A stretch of DNA of 64,000 nt from Thalassotalea euphylliae (GTDB taxonomy: Bacteria; Pseudomonadota; Gammaproteobacteria; Enterobacterales; Alteromonadaceae), in assembly GCF_003390395.1 (NCBI RefSeq), contig NZ_QUOV01000001.1, positions 868,001 to 932,000 on the forward strand, written 5' to 3'. Under the pieces are notes generated by a model. The model was not told the origin of the DNA. It saw nothing but the letters and a program-made list of their open reading frames with translations, and did no database searches. The stretch's first letter is position 1, and the number at the start of each line of letters is the position of its first letter. Shown piece by piece: positions 1 through 8,387 of this stretch. The translations under genes were made by a program, and so were the position numbers.

Positions 1-11
1 GGCGTTATTGC

Positions 12-395
12 CTATTCAGCGTCGATATCGATTGATTCGGTCGTCGTTTCTTCATCACTGGCTTCGACTTTAGTGCGGCCAAATAGTGTATGAAACTGCT
101 TTGGTGATAACACTTTGTTTTGGTACTTAAGCCAAGCTTTTTCGACTTTATTTTCTGGGGCAAGCTTGCCTTGGCACACTTCAACAAAGCGTTGCTCCAA
201 CTGGTTTTCTGGGGTTTGAGAGCCATCAGCTAATGCTTTTAAGGCAACGCCGTGGTTTTCTAAAATTTGCACTTCAGCGAGCGTAAAGTCGCCACTTCTA
301 CCCATACCGCGTGGGTAGTTTCTATCATCGTAAAATTTGCGGTTAGCCTTAAAGCTATCTTTTGGGATACTAGTTGCGTTCATAACAAGACTCAA
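12..395 (-). CDS. maoP: MaoP / YifE family protein (DUF413)
   Basis: This is a 127-residue protein of the DUF413 family. In E. coli the homologue MaoP organises the Ori macrodomain together with a nearby cis site called maoS. The family signature is visible at residues 20-36, where a FYDDRNYPRG stretch is followed by GRSGDFTLAEVQ, and again near the C-terminus in KQFHTLFGRT. The tail is acidic and rich in Thr and Glu. The annotated start gives an N-terminus of about 14 extra residues compared with E. coli YifE, and the internal Met at residue 5 is an alternative start. It is transcribed away from rmf across an AT-rich intergenic region. The family call is firm; the chromosome-organising role is inferred from E. 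coli. Confidence 0.85.
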   Translation of the reverse strand: MSLVMNATSIPKDSFKANRKFYDDRNYPRGMGRSGDFTLAEVQILENHGVALKALADGSQTPENQLEQRFVEVCQGKLAPENKVEKAWLKYQNKVLSPKQFHTLFGRTKVEASDEETTTESIDIDAE

Positions 396-784
396 AAAAT
401 AAAGATAAAGATTACGAGCGTTTTGTATCGCAAGATTTGATAGTTGGCAATGGCATTTTTATGAATTTTTTATCATTTTTGTCTAATTGTGGGTGCTTTA
501 ACCTCGCTTGTTTAGTGCGCGAACATTTAGCTTATTGTGTTGCTTCCCTACTTGTTAAATATTAACCACATGTTTTCAAATAGCTTTTCAAATTTAGCTA
601 ATGAGTGATTTGTTTACTTGTTCCTACTAGTTACATCAAATGACATTTTTATGAATTTTTTGTTATTGCATTCGGATTCAATTTGTTCTTAAATGAATCG
701 TCAACTGTTGTTCAAGGTTGACCGCTTAATCAATTTATAGTCAATAAAACCACAATACTTTTAACAAGTTACGGAGACTGATCT
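396..784. other. AT-rich intergenic region between maoP and rmf with a direct repeat
   Basis: No gene is supported here. The region holds the divergent promoters of maoP and rmf. The sequence CATTTTTATGAATTTTTT occurs at about 454-471 and again at about 644-661, in the same orientation and 190 bases apart. I see no hairpin of note. Confidence 0.6.
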
Positions 785-958
785 ATGAGAAGACAAAAAC
801 GAGATCGTTTGGATAGAGCGCATGCAAATGGTTATCAAGCCGGCCTTAGTGGCAAATCCCGAGACAATTGTCCTTACCAAAGTATCGAAGCCAAATCTGA
901 ATGGCTCGGCGGTTGGCGAGCGGCAATGAATGACCGCAATATGGGCTTATTTAAATAA
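785..958 (+). CDS. rmf: Ribosome modulation factor RMF
   Basis: This 57-codon gene encodes RMF, which dimerises 70S ribosomes into inactive 100S particles in stationary phase. The protein begins MRRQKRDRLDRAHANGYQAG and contains the conserved CPYQ motif (residues 29-32) and the segment EWLGGWRAAMNDR (39-51). E. coli RMF is 55 residues and collinear. The ATG follows a GGAGA ribosome-binding site at about 773-777. A terminator hairpin follows about 150 bases downstream. RpoS, encoded near the other end of this window, is another stationary-phase factor, but I see no direct link between the two. Confidence 0.95.
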   Translation: MRRQKRDRLDRAHANGYQAGLSGKSRDNCPYQSIEAKSEWLGGWRAAMNDRNMGLFK

Positions 959-1107
959 GTCTTGCCTTAAGTTAATAATCTACTTAGACAACAAAATCTA
1001 TTTAGATAACACGAGTACGGAAAACACACGTACGGAAACATAAACACAGATAACAAAAATTTCCACATCATGCTATTTTCGGCGTGATCATTACAGTAAG
1101 GATTCCG

Positions 1108-1134
1108 AAAAAAGCCGCTTAATGCGGCTTTTTT
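1108..1134. terminator. Bidirectional terminator between rmf and moeB
   Basis: The hairpin has stems AAGCCGC and GCGGCTT around a TTAAT loop, with an A-run on the left and a T-run on the right. It can therefore end transcription in both directions: rmf from the left, and the molybdenum operon (last gene moeB) from the right. Confidence 0.85.
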
Positions 1135-1165
1135 CATATCTACTCATTTAGATCTTTCTTCAGGA

Positions 1166-1924
1166 TTATTGTTTTTGGCAAACAGGGCAGCTTGTTTGCG
1201 GGGCGAGAGTAAATTGCTGCCATTGCTGGCTTAGGCCATCAAACAACTGTAGCTGATTGATATTCACGGAAAGGTTAGCCAGGTATTTTATTGCCGTTAG
1301 GCTTTGCATGCCCGCAACTATCGCCAATACTGGCCCAAGTATGCCAAGGGTTTGGCAGTTTTGATTGTTATCGGCTGCTTCGCTCGAAGAAGATGCAGGA
1401 AATAAGCACTGATAGCAAGCGCTTGATTTTCGCGGATCTATCATCATGGTTTGGCCATCAAACCCCGTTGCTGCGCCGATTACAAGCGGTACACCAAAAT
1501 CATAGCAAGCTTGATTAAGTAGGTAACGGGCGCTAAGGCTGTCGGTGCAATCAATCACTAAATCAACTTCAGGTAAGTAACTTTCGGCGAGCTCTGAGTC
1601 GAACATCTCATCAACCGCTTCGACCTCTATCAGCGGGTTTTGCTGCGCAAGCTTTTGCGCCGCTGTTTCTGCCTTGTTTTCGCCAATGTCATCTGGGGTG
1701 TAGAGCACTTGTCGCTGTAAATTGGATGCTTCAATTTCATCGCCATCACAGAGTACTAAGTTACCAACTCCGGCACTGGCAAGATAAAGGCTCACTGGGC
1801 AACCCAACCCACCCATGCCGACAATCAACACCTTGGCGCTCTGTAAGGCAAGTTGCCCCTGTTCGCCAATTTGGCTTAGCATTATTTGACGACCGTAACG
1901 GATATGCTCTTGTGCTGTTAACAC
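1166..1924 (-). CDS. moeB: Molybdopterin-synthase adenylyltransferase MoeB (ThiF/HesA family)
   Basis: MoeB adenylates the C-terminal Gly-Gly of MoaD so that sulfur can be loaded for molybdopterin synthase. The nucleotide-binding motif VGMGGLG lies near residue 36, followed by DEIEASNLQRQ, the family's acidic and Arg-finger region. Two CxxC pairs (CYQC and the C-terminal CPVC) form the structural zinc site. I chose a GTG start at 1924, preceded by AAGGAG at six bases, giving 252 residues (E. coli MoeB 249). An upstream in-frame ATG at 1960 would overlap modC and lacks such a site. ThiF is the main alternative, but the last position in a moa/mod operon favours MoeB. Confidence 0.88.
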   Translation of the reverse strand: MLTAQEHIRYGRQIMLSQIGEQGQLALQSAKVLIVGMGGLGCPVSLYLASAGVGNLVLCDGDEIEASNLQRQVLYTPDDIGENKAETAAQKLAQQNPLIEVEAVDEMFDSELAESYLPEVDLVIDCTDSLSARYLLNQACYDFGVPLVIGAATGFDGQTMMIDPRKSSACYQCLFPASSSSEAADNNQNCQTLGILGPVLAIVAGMQSLTAIKYLANLSVNINQLQLFDGLSQQWQQFTLAPQTSCPVCQKQ

Positions 1925-1925
1925 C

Positions 1926-3029
1926 TTAATCTCCTTGATAAGCCAGTTGTTGTAAGGCACTTGCCTTAAATTGCAGATAAATCGGTTGATTAACCGTTAA
2001 AGCCAGTTGCGACATTGAATAGCTAGTAATAGCTGAAAAAAATTCCTGACCACTGCAGTTCACCGTTAACAAGGCTTGATGTTGATGAACTGATATATGC
2101 GTAATAATGCCGGACAGTTGATTAACGATAGAGCTATGATCTGGCGGTGAAGTGCAAACACTGATATCGCTGGCAAGAATACTACATACGCTGCTGCCTT
2201 GGTTAAAGATAATGCGGCCACTTAAGGTATATAGCTCTAGGCCATTTGGCGTGCGCAGTTGCATTAAACCGTTTTGCCTTGCTAAGCCTTTTTGCTCTGG
2301 CAAGTCAGTTTGTTCTACTTTTAATACCGTTTGCGGCACGATGCGTTGTTCTTGGGTTAGCTGAGCAACCACGCCAGAGATTTCGCCACGCTCGATAATT
2401 TGACCATTTTCCATAACATAAAGCTGCTCACACAAAAATTCGTGTTCACTTATATTGTGACTGACAAACAGCATGGGCATTTGGGTGGTGAGATGCAGCA
2501 ACTTAATCAGTTGTAAGATGGCTAGTTTATTTTGTCTATCGAGCGCGGTAACCGGCTCATCTAATATTAGTAACTTAGGCTCTGCCAATATTGCCTGCAC
2601 TAACGCAACTTTTTGCCGTTCACCACCTGATAGGTAAGTGACTTTGCGATCAAGTAGCAAGGTTAATCCAGCTTGCTCGATAATCTTGTCGGCATCGAGT
2701 GTTGGCGATGACAAGCGTTTACGGCCAAAGCGTAAATTGTCTCTCACGTTTAAGTGAGGGAATAAGCTGTCTTGCTGAAATACACCGACGATGCGTCGAT
2801 GCTTACTCGCAATATTTAGGCGCTCTTTAGTTGCCAATAGCTTAGTGTCAGCAAGGCTGATATCGCCAACTGCAGGCGTTTTTAGGCCAGCAATGGTTTT
2901 TAATAGCGTGGATTTACCTGCACCTGAATGACCGAATAAGCCAACAATACCCGTTAGCGGTATGCGCTCTTCAACGGCTAAGGAAAAGTTTGCCAGCTGT
3001 GCCTTGATGTTAACTTCTAAATAACTCAT
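1926..3029 (-). CDS. modC: Molybdate ABC transporter ATP-binding protein ModC
   Basis: This is the ATPase that powers molybdate import through ModB. The 367-residue protein shows the Walker A motif GHSGAGKST near residue 33, the ABC signature LSGGERQKV near 134 and the Walker B/D-loop LLILDEPVTALD near 153. The C-terminal third (from about residue 290) is a molybdate-binding TOBE/Mop-type domain, as is usual for ModC. Its ATG overlaps the modB stop by one base (TAATG), so the two are translationally coupled. Its own stop lies one base before the moeB GTG. Confidence 0.95.
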   Translation of the reverse strand: MSYLEVNIKAQLANFSLAVEERIPLTGIVGLFGHSGAGKSTLLKTIAGLKTPAVGDISLADTKLLATKERLNIASKHRRIVGVFQQDSLFPHLNVRDNLRFGRKRLSSPTLDADKIIEQAGLTLLLDRKVTYLSGGERQKVALVQAILAEPKLLILDEPVTALDRQNKLAILQLIKLLHLTTQMPMLFVSHNISEHEFLCEQLYVMENGQIIERGEISGVVAQLTQEQRIVPQTVLKVEQTDLPEQKGLARQNGLMQLRTPNGLELYTLSGRIIFNQGSSVCSILASDISVCTSPPDHSSIVNQLSGIITHISVHQHQALLTVNCSGQEFFSAITSYSMSQLALTVNQPIYLQFKASALQQLAYQGD

Positions 3030-3748
3030 TAACGCTGCCTGAGTCCGCGCGAGCCTTCATTCGCACTCTTATTTGAACTTGGCTGATCATGGTAAAAATT
3101 GAGTAAATAGATCAGCGCTAACGTAATTAATGAGCCGATTAGCAGTATCGAAGCCAACAGGTGTGCTTGTTGATATTCAAATGCTTCAACATGGTCGAAT
3201 AGTGCGATAGATAACACTCGAGTTTCATCAGGAATATTACCGCCAATCATCAGTACCACCCCGAATTCGCCAACAGTATGAGCAAAACCTAAGGTTGCTG
3301 CGGTGATAAAGCTGGCTTTGGTCAGCGGTAAAATAACGTGGAAAAATAAGTCGAGCTTGGCAGCACCTAACATGCGTGCTTTGGCCAATACATGTGGGTC
3401 AATTTGTTCAAACGCTTTTTGGAGTGGCTGAACAACAAAGGGCAGTGAATAAAACACAGAGCCAATAACAATTGCCGAAAAGCTAAAGGCTAGTTGTTGG
3501 CCGGTAAGTGACTGCCATAATTGGCCGGGCAGGGCATCTGGCGCAAAGGCAATAAGCAAGTAAAAACCTAACACGGTTGGCGGTAGTACCAATGGCAAAG
3601 CAACCACAGCCTCAATCACCACTCGCCATTTGGATTGTAACTGACTTAACCACCATGCCAGCGGTGTGCCCAGCAATAATAAAATCAAGGTTGTGACACT
3701 TGCCAGTTTCAGTGTTGTGTAGGTGGCTAATAGATCAAATTCAGTCAT
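3029..3748 (-). CDS. modB: Molybdate ABC transporter permease ModB
   Basis: This is the membrane channel of the molybdate importer. It has about five or six hydrophobic helices, starting with TLKLASVTTLILLLLGTPLA, and the permease EAA-like loop that contacts ModC (AKARMLGAAKLDLFFHVILP, near residue 125). I chose the ATG at 3748 (239 residues); a GTG at 3760 is equally in frame and adds four residues. Neither start has a clear ribosome-binding site, which fits translational coupling to modA ending at 3741. Confidence 0.93.
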   Translation of the reverse strand: MTEFDLLATYTTLKLASVTTLILLLLGTPLAWWLSQLQSKWRVVIEAVVALPLVLPPTVLGFYLLIAFAPDALPGQLWQSLTGQQLAFSFSAIVIGSVFYSLPFVVQPLQKAFEQIDPHVLAKARMLGAAKLDLFFHVILPLTKASFITAATLGFAHTVGEFGVVLMIGGNIPDETRVLSIALFDHVEAFEYQQAHLLASILLIGSLITLALIYLLNFYHDQPSSNKSANEGSRGLRQR

Positions 3749-4718
3749 GGCGAATGGCACTTGGTATATCTTGAGGCAACTGCGCAGGGTTACTCAATGC
3801 ATCAATAGGCAAATAGCCGAGTGATGCGAGCTTTTCTTGTTGTTCAGTATGCGTAAAAAAGGCAATCAGCTTACTCGATAGTGCAGGCTGTTTACTGGCA
3901 GAAAGTACACCTACGTATTGGGTGAGCATCTCAGGACTTGTCAGGGTAACTTGCTGCACAGGCAACTGATGGGCGACTAGCTGACTAACCGCAACTAAGC
4001 CCCAATCGACGGCGCCAGAATGAGTTTGCTGAAAGGTTTGATTGACATTATTGCCGACAATCGCGCTTTTGCGATATTGCTGCCAAAGTTCATGCTCGGT
4101 TAGCCACGCTTGTGCCGCTTTGCCATAGGGGGCGGTGACAGGATTTGCAATGGCGATACGTTTAGCAACAAAGTCTTTGTTGATAATAGCTTGTGGCGTT
4201 AGCGCCGGATTTTTCGCCGCATAAATGGCAAGTTGGCCAATGGCATACGGAGCAAGCGTTGTTTGCTTGATAAAGCCACTATCGGCTAATCGCTCTGGGT
4301 GTTCGCGATCAGCGGAAAAAAATAAATCAAATGGAGCGCCGTGGCGAATTTGTTGGTAAAGCGCACCGCTAGCACCGCTTATCCAATGGATTTTAAGGTT
4401 ATATTGTTTTTCAAAAGGAGCGGATAATTGTTTTGCACTGGCCGCAAAATTACTGGCAACGGCTGCTCTAAGCACGACCTCTGACTGGGCGTAAGCACTG
4501 GCGCTCAATGCTGCCAAGCTAAATAAGCCAAGCAAGTTAAAAAAATTAAACGAGAAAAAGCTAAATAAGCCAAATACGTTAAATAATATAGTGCGACGCT
4601 GTCTAAGGTTAAGTTTATGAACGAAAGAAGCAGGCAAGTGACAGCAGCGCGAGCGCAAATCGCGCTTGTTGAGAAAGGGTTTAATGAACTTACTCGTTGA
4701 CGTTAAAAACTGCTGCAT
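3741..4718 (-). CDS. modA: Periplasmic molybdate-binding protein ModA
   Basis: ModA captures molybdate in the periplasm for ModBC. The mature part begins around residue 78 with the family-typical VLRAAVASNF, and later shows SGASGALYQQIRHGAPFDLFFSAD, the oxyanion-binding region. The ATG at 4718 overlaps the moaE stop by one base (TAATG). The N-terminus is odd: about 45 polar and basic residues precede a very long hydrophobic segment that ends in the cleavage-like SASAYA. Within that segment a 42-bp imperfect tandem duplication (copies begin near 4518 and 4560) doubles a GLFS-containing hydrophobic unit. A TTG at 4637 could be a later start but has no visible ribosome-binding site. Confidence 0.92.
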   Translation of the reverse strand: MQQFLTSTSKFIKPFLNKRDLRSRCCHLPASFVHKLNLRQRRTILFNVFGLFSFFSFNFFNLLGLFSLAALSASAYAQSEVVLRAAVASNFAASAKQLSAPFEKQYNLKIHWISGASGALYQQIRHGAPFDLFFSADREHPERLADSGFIKQTTLAPYAIGQLAIYAAKNPALTPQAIINKDFVAKRIAIANPVTAPYGKAAQAWLTEHELWQQYRKSAIVGNNVNQTFQQTHSGAVDWGLVAVSQLVAHQLPVQQVTLTSPEMLTQYVGVLSASKQPALSSKLIAFFTHTEQQEKLASLGYLPIDALSNPAQLPQDIPSAIRHD

Positions 4719-5203
4719 TACCAAGTAATTGCTTTATCTTGATCGCTTTGTCTGGCGTCTATCCAAACTTCACCATCGGTTCGCGTTTCTTTTTTCCAAA
4801 ACGGTGCTTCAATTTTGAGGTAGTCCATAATAAATTCGGCCGCAGCAAATGCATCACCACGATGTGCACTAGTAACGCCAACAAAAACAATATTATCGCC
4901 GAGATTCAGCTGGCCAACGCGATGAATAACCGTCACTTTGTTGATCTGCCACTTGGCTCTGGCACTATCAATGATGCGGTTAAGTGACAATGCTGTCATT
5001 GCTGGGTAGTGCTCTAGAAACAAGCCTGTGACTTGCTGACCTTCATTTTGCTTACGTACGCGACCTGTAAAGGTTACAACCGCGCCATCTGCTTGGTTGT
5101 TGGCTTGCAGCAATGCGATTTCATCACCGGCATTAAAATCAGCTTCGCTCACTCGTACTTTGGTGCTCATTGAGTTAGCGCTATTAAGGTCAGTTACAGT
5201 CAA
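4718..5203 (-). CDS. moaE: Molybdopterin synthase catalytic subunit MoaE
   Basis: MoaE is the large subunit of molybdopterin synthase and converts cyclic pyranopterin monophosphate to molybdopterin using MoaD thiocarboxylate. The family motifs VTFTGRVR (about 43-50), LEHYPAM (63-69), HRVG (95-98) and the C-terminal KKETRTDGEVWIDA are all present. The start is a TTG at 5203, preceded at seven bases by GGAGG; an in-frame ATG at 5170 has no such site, so I prefer TTG (161 residues, E. coli 150). It follows moaD by three bases. Confidence 0.94.
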   Translation of the reverse strand: MTVTDLNSANSMSTKVRVSEADFNAGDEIALLQANNQADGAVVTFTGRVRKQNEGQQVTGLFLEHYPAMTALSLNRIIDSARAKWQINKVTVIHRVGQLNLGDNIVFVGVTSAHRGDAFAAAEFIMDYLKIEAPFWKKETRTDGEVWIDARQSDQDKAITW

Positions 5204-5206
5204 CGC

Positions 5207-5455
5207 TTAGCCTCCGGTAACAGGTGGGAAAAATGCGAGCTCATCACCAGCATTTACCACAGTATCTTTACTCACCATTTGTTGATTAAGCGCCGCTAAA
5301 ATATTGTTGCTACTTAGAGGAGATTGCCAATCAGGGTACTCTTCCTTTAGTTGCGTCAGCACTTGTTCTACAGTGGTGTTTTCGTTAACTGCGATTCTAA
5401 CCGAAGCTTGACCAAGCTGCTCACGCAATCGAGCAAAAAATAATACGGTTAGCAT
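5207..5455 (-). CDS. moaD: Molybdopterin synthase sulfur-carrier subunit MoaD
   Basis: This is an 82-residue ubiquitin-like sulfur carrier. It begins with [15 protein letters not shown] and ends in the required Gly-Gly (FPPVTGG), the residue adenylated by MoeB and thiocarboxylated before sulfur is passed to the pterin in MoaE. Its start overlaps the end of moaC by seven bases. Its two partners, moaE and moeB, lie in the same operon. Confidence 0.96.
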   Translation of the reverse strand: MLTVLFFARLREQLGQASVRIAVNENTTVEQVLTQLKEEYPDWQSPLSSNNILAALNQQMVSKDTVVNAGDELAFFPPVTGG

Positions 5456-5937
5456 GTTTGTGTGCGCTCCCAGTGTCCGCTTTTACCACCTGATTTAGTG
5501 GTTACTGCGATACCTTCAATCACCATGTGAGGGTCAACCGCTTTACACATGTCGAACAAGGTTAAACAGGCAACTGATACCGCCGTTAGTGCTTCCATTT
5601 CAACACCGGTTTGGCCCGAAAGCTTGCATAGGCTAGTGACTTTGACTCGGTTGTGCTCAAGCTCGGAAGTAAAATCAACTTGAACTTTTGTCAGCATCAA
5701 AGGATGGCAAAGTGGAATTAAATCGCCACACTTTTTTGCCGCCTGAATACCGGCAATACGAGCTACGGCGAACACGTCTCCTTTTTTATGTTTACCTTCG
5801 GTTATCATGGCTAAAGTGTCTGCCGACATCTTAATATAGCCTTGTGCCGTGGCCTGACGCTGCGTAACCGCTTTGTCAGTAACATCAACCATGTTGGCTT
5901 CGCCTTGTGCATTCAAATGAGTTAGTGAATCACTCAT
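5449..5937 (-). CDS. moaC: Cyclic pyranopterin monophosphate synthase MoaC
   Basis: MoaC completes the first stage of molybdenum cofactor synthesis by converting the MoaA product to cyclic pyranopterin monophosphate. The 162-residue protein carries the family landmarks [12 protein letters not shown] (16-27), LIPLCHPL (73-80), and [22 protein letters not shown] (about 111-132) with conserved His, Glu and Asp residues. Length matches E. coli MoaC (161). It lies between moaB and moaD. Confidence 0.96.
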   Translation of the reverse strand: MSDSLTHLNAQGEANMVDVTDKAVTQRQATAQGYIKMSADTLAMITEGKHKKGDVFAVARIAGIQAAKKCGDLIPLCHPLMLTKVQVDFTSELEHNRVKVTSLCKLSGQTGVEMEALTAVSVACLTLFDMCKAVDPHMVIEGIAVTTKSGGKSGHWERTQTC

Positions 5938-5940
5938 TAA

Positions 5941-6483
5941 TTAACCTCGGGTATGGCAGTTAACATCAATATTTTTCAGGTGCGGTGCAAAGTTACACGG
6001 CTTGTGGCTGGCATCAAGCTGCTCTGCTAATAACTTATCCCATGCGGTTTTACAGGCGTTAGTTGAGCCGGGTACACAAAATACTGCGGTACCATTCGCC
6101 ATGCCAGCAAGGGCGCGAGATTGCACTGTAGAAGTGCCAATTTCACCTAATGAAATATGGCGGAAAGTTTCGCCGAAACCTTCAATCTGTTTGTCAAATA
6201 ATGGCATTAAGGCTTCTGGCGTATTGTCACGGGCGGTAAAACCTGTGCCGCCAGTTGAAATAACCACTTGCACATCGTCACTGGCAATCCATTTCGAGAC
6301 AATGGCGCGTAATTGATAAACATCGTCTTTCACTATCGCCTTTTCAGCCAGTGTATGGCCTGCTTGAGTTAAGCGCTCGACTAATGCAGCGCCTGAGGTA
6401 TCAGTTTCTTCAGTGCGGGTATCTGAAACGGTAAGTACAGCGATATTTAATGGAATAAATTCAGGTAAACTTGCTTTGGCCAT
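5941..6483 (-). CDS. moaB: Molybdenum cofactor protein MoaB (MogA/MoaB family)
   Basis: This 180-residue protein belongs to the MogA/MoaB family, which binds molybdopterin and in many bacteria adenylates it before metal insertion by MoeA. The signature STGGTGFTARDNTPEAL lies near residues 76-92, and SRALAGM and FCVPGS follow. No separate mogA is seen in the window, so this protein may supply the adenylation step; that is inference. The start ATG overlaps the mobA stop region. Confidence 0.92.
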   Translation of the reverse strand: MAKASLPEFIPLNIAVLTVSDTRTEETDTSGAALVERLTQAGHTLAEKAIVKDDVYQLRAIVSKWIASDDVQVVISTGGTGFTARDNTPEALMPLFDKQIEGFGETFRHISLGEIGTSTVQSRALAGMANGTAVFCVPGSTNACKTAWDKLLAEQLDASHKPCNFAPHLKNIDVNCHTRG

Positions 6484-7127
6484 TAATAACTCCTTAGTGG
6501 CGTCAACAGTTGCGACTGAGCTTGTTGCCAGTCGTCAGGGGTATTGGTATTGGTTAATGTACTGGGCGTTAAGCACCTAATTGACTGATGTGGCATTTGT
6601 GCCAATAGCGCCTTAATCGAAGGCCCTTTCGCACTTTGACTTAGTTGAACTAAGTGCTGATTAAAAAACAATTCAGTATAGGCATTGTTTGGCAAATAAA
6701 GCGGTAGTGAGTGTTGTTCAAAATGTACCGCCTGCTTTAGCAGTTGCCCAGCCTGTTTTAATTGCGTTAACACCTTGGCATTCATCAAGGGCAGGTCAAC
6801 AGGAATAATTAATGCTGCCTGACAAGGTACTTGTGCAAATACGCTATAAATGCCGCCCAATGGCCCAAGTTTAGGCATTAGATCAGGTACAATATTGGCC
6901 TTGTTGTCGGTCTTGTTTAAAGTTGAATCTGCGGTTAAGTTTTCCGATGACGCGCTAATCACCACGCGATCAACACCAGCATCAGTCAGCAGTTCTTGGC
7001 TAAATGACAACATGGTTTGCGAACTAGCTTGCTGTGTGCGCATTAGCTGCGACTTATTTTGCCCCATGCGGCGTGACAAGCCACCCGCCAGTACTATGCC
7101 GATGCAGCCATTTTGATGGTTATTCAA
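6483..7127 (-). CDS. mobA: Molybdenum cofactor guanylyltransferase MobA
   Basis: MobA attaches GMP from GTP to the molybdenum cofactor, forming the guanine dinucleotide form used by DMSO-reductase-family enzymes. The nucleotide-binding signature LAGGLSRRMGQNKS lies at residues 14-27, with a PDLMPKLGPLGGIYS segment near 81 and the metal-binding IPVDLPLMN near 109. Length is 214 residues (E. coli 194). It starts three bases after moaA. No mobB accompanies it here. Confidence 0.92.
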   Translation of the reverse strand: MNNHQNGCIGIVLAGGLSRRMGQNKSQLMRTQQASSQTMLSFSQELLTDAGVDRVVISASSENLTADSTLNKTDNKANIVPDLMPKLGPLGGIYSVFAQVPCQAALIIPVDLPLMNAKVLTQLKQAGQLLKQAVHFEQHSLPLYLPNNAYTELFFNQHLVQLSQSAKGPSIKALLAQMPHQSIRCLTPSTLTNTNTPDDWQQAQSQLLTPLRSY

Positions 7128-7129
7128 GC

Positions 7130-8131
7130 TTAGCCTCCTAACATCGACAAATGTTTAGTGGCGCCAGTAAGCCGGTCTTGTAAAAAGTGGCTGACTTTTT
7201 TGTCACCCAGTAAGGCGGTAATTTCGTCTGCTATACGTTCAATCTTTTTGTCATTGCTTTGAGCATCGCTTTGCGTGTTTGGGGTTAATAAGTGACGCAA
7301 TTCGTGACCTTGCTCGGCAAACAAGCAAAGGTGAAGTTTACCTAGCGAGCTAATTCTCAAGCGGTTACAGCTGGCGCAGAAATCTTTGCTGTAGGGCATG
7401 ATAAGGCCGATTTTGCCAGCATAATCTGGGTGGTAGAACTCTTGCGCTGGGCCTGCGGTTTTATCTCTTAACGCTGGTAGCCAGCCATTTTGCAGCAAGT
7501 GACGCTTAATGGTGTCGCCACTAACATGCTGCTGATCAAAGAAGGTTGTGTTATCACCAGTTTGCATCAACTCGATAAAGCGTAATGAAACAGGTTTGTC
7601 TTTTACCCAACCTAAAAAGCGTGACAACTCATCTAAATTAAAGCCGCGCATTAATACAGTATTTACCTTCACAGTTAATTGCGGCGCTGCAAGTGCTTGG
7701 TCAATGCCTTCAAGAATGGTGGCTAACTTGTTGTGGCCAGTAATTAGCTGAAACTGCTTGGCGTCTAAACTATCAATACTGATATTAATAGCATCTAAGC
7801 CAGCATCTAACCAGCTCGGCAAATGCTCAGGTAATTTATAACCATTAGTGGTTATGCCAACTTTTTTAATGCCTGAGGTATTTTTGCAGGCACTGATAAT
7901 TTCAGGTAAGTCTTTTCGCAAAGAGGGCTCACCGCCAGTAATACGAATTTTCTCTGTGCCTAAACGAGCGAAGGTTGCCGCCAGTGTTTTGATTTCGGGC
8001 AGGGTAAGAAAATTGCGATCGTGATCGCACTGATAACCATCAGGCAAACAATATTGGCAACGAAAGTTGCATACATCAGTAATTGAAAGGCGCAGATAAT
8101 AAAATCTGCGACCGAAAGCGTCTTGTAACAT
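7130..8131 (-). CDS. moaA: GTP 3',8-cyclase MoaA (radical SAM)
   Basis: MoaA starts molybdenum cofactor synthesis by radical rearrangement of GTP. The 333-residue protein shows the radical-SAM cluster motif CNFRCQYC at residues 21-28, the SAM-binding RITGGEPSLR near 64, and the second iron-sulfur cluster motif CASC followed 13 residues later by a third Cys (about 259-276). The C-terminus ends in Gly-Gly, which the enzyme needs for activity. It is the first gene of the operon and is preceded directly by a candidate Moco riboswitch. Confidence 0.96.
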   Translation of the reverse strand: MLQDAFGRRFYYLRLSITDVCNFRCQYCLPDGYQCDHDRNFLTLPEIKTLAATFARLGTEKIRITGGEPSLRKDLPEIISACKNTSGIKKVGITTNGYKLPEHLPSWLDAGLDAINISIDSLDAKQFQLITGHNKLATILEGIDQALAAPQLTVKVNTVLMRGFNLDELSRFLGWVKDKPVSLRFIELMQTGDNTTFFDQQHVSGDTIKRHLLQNGWLPALRDKTAGPAQEFYHPDYAGKIGLIMPYSKDFCASCNRLRISSLGKLHLCLFAEQGHELRHLLTPNTQSDAQSNDKKIERIADEITALLGDKKVSHFLQDRLTGATKHLSMLGG

Positions 8132-8238
8132 CTCACCTTTCCAAATGCGGGAGGCTAGCGCGTTTCCTTGCTAACCCTGGTGGTTTGACAAGTGGTCGCT
8201 GCATTGCTTTGCCACTCGTTAACCACGGCTTATCAGAC
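8132..8238 (-). promoter_or_regulatory. Candidate molybdenum cofactor (Moco) riboswitch before moaA
   Basis: On the minus strand the leader folds into nested stems. GTGGTT pairs with AACCAC, enclosing AGTGG with CCACT. Next, GGTTAGC pairs with GCTAGCC around a loop containing GGAAAC, which offers a GNRA-type tetraloop. The leader ends GCCTCCCGCATTTGGAAAGG just before the moaA ATG, so the last AAAGG doubles as the ribosome-binding site. From memory, this matches the Moco RNA motif known upstream of moaA in Enterobacteria and Shewanella. It would control ten genes: moaA to moeB, including modABC. A covariance-model scan would settle it. Confidence 0.72.
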
Positions 8239-8387
8239 TTATCTTTGTCGCTTAATGCAACAAATACTTAGTGCTGAAAAGCTCGGCGAACCAAATTGTT
8301 CCTTAAGCATAACAATTCACAGCTGGATTTCAAACTTGCATAAAACCCAGTATATTGAGCAGGCGCAAATTATTATAAGGTTTTGTC

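Noticed and set aside
3901..3920. A GTGAGCATCTCAGG sequence in modA resembling the core of the palindromic element
   Set aside because: It lies inside coding sequence, matches only part of the core, and lacks the second core motif and flanking arms.
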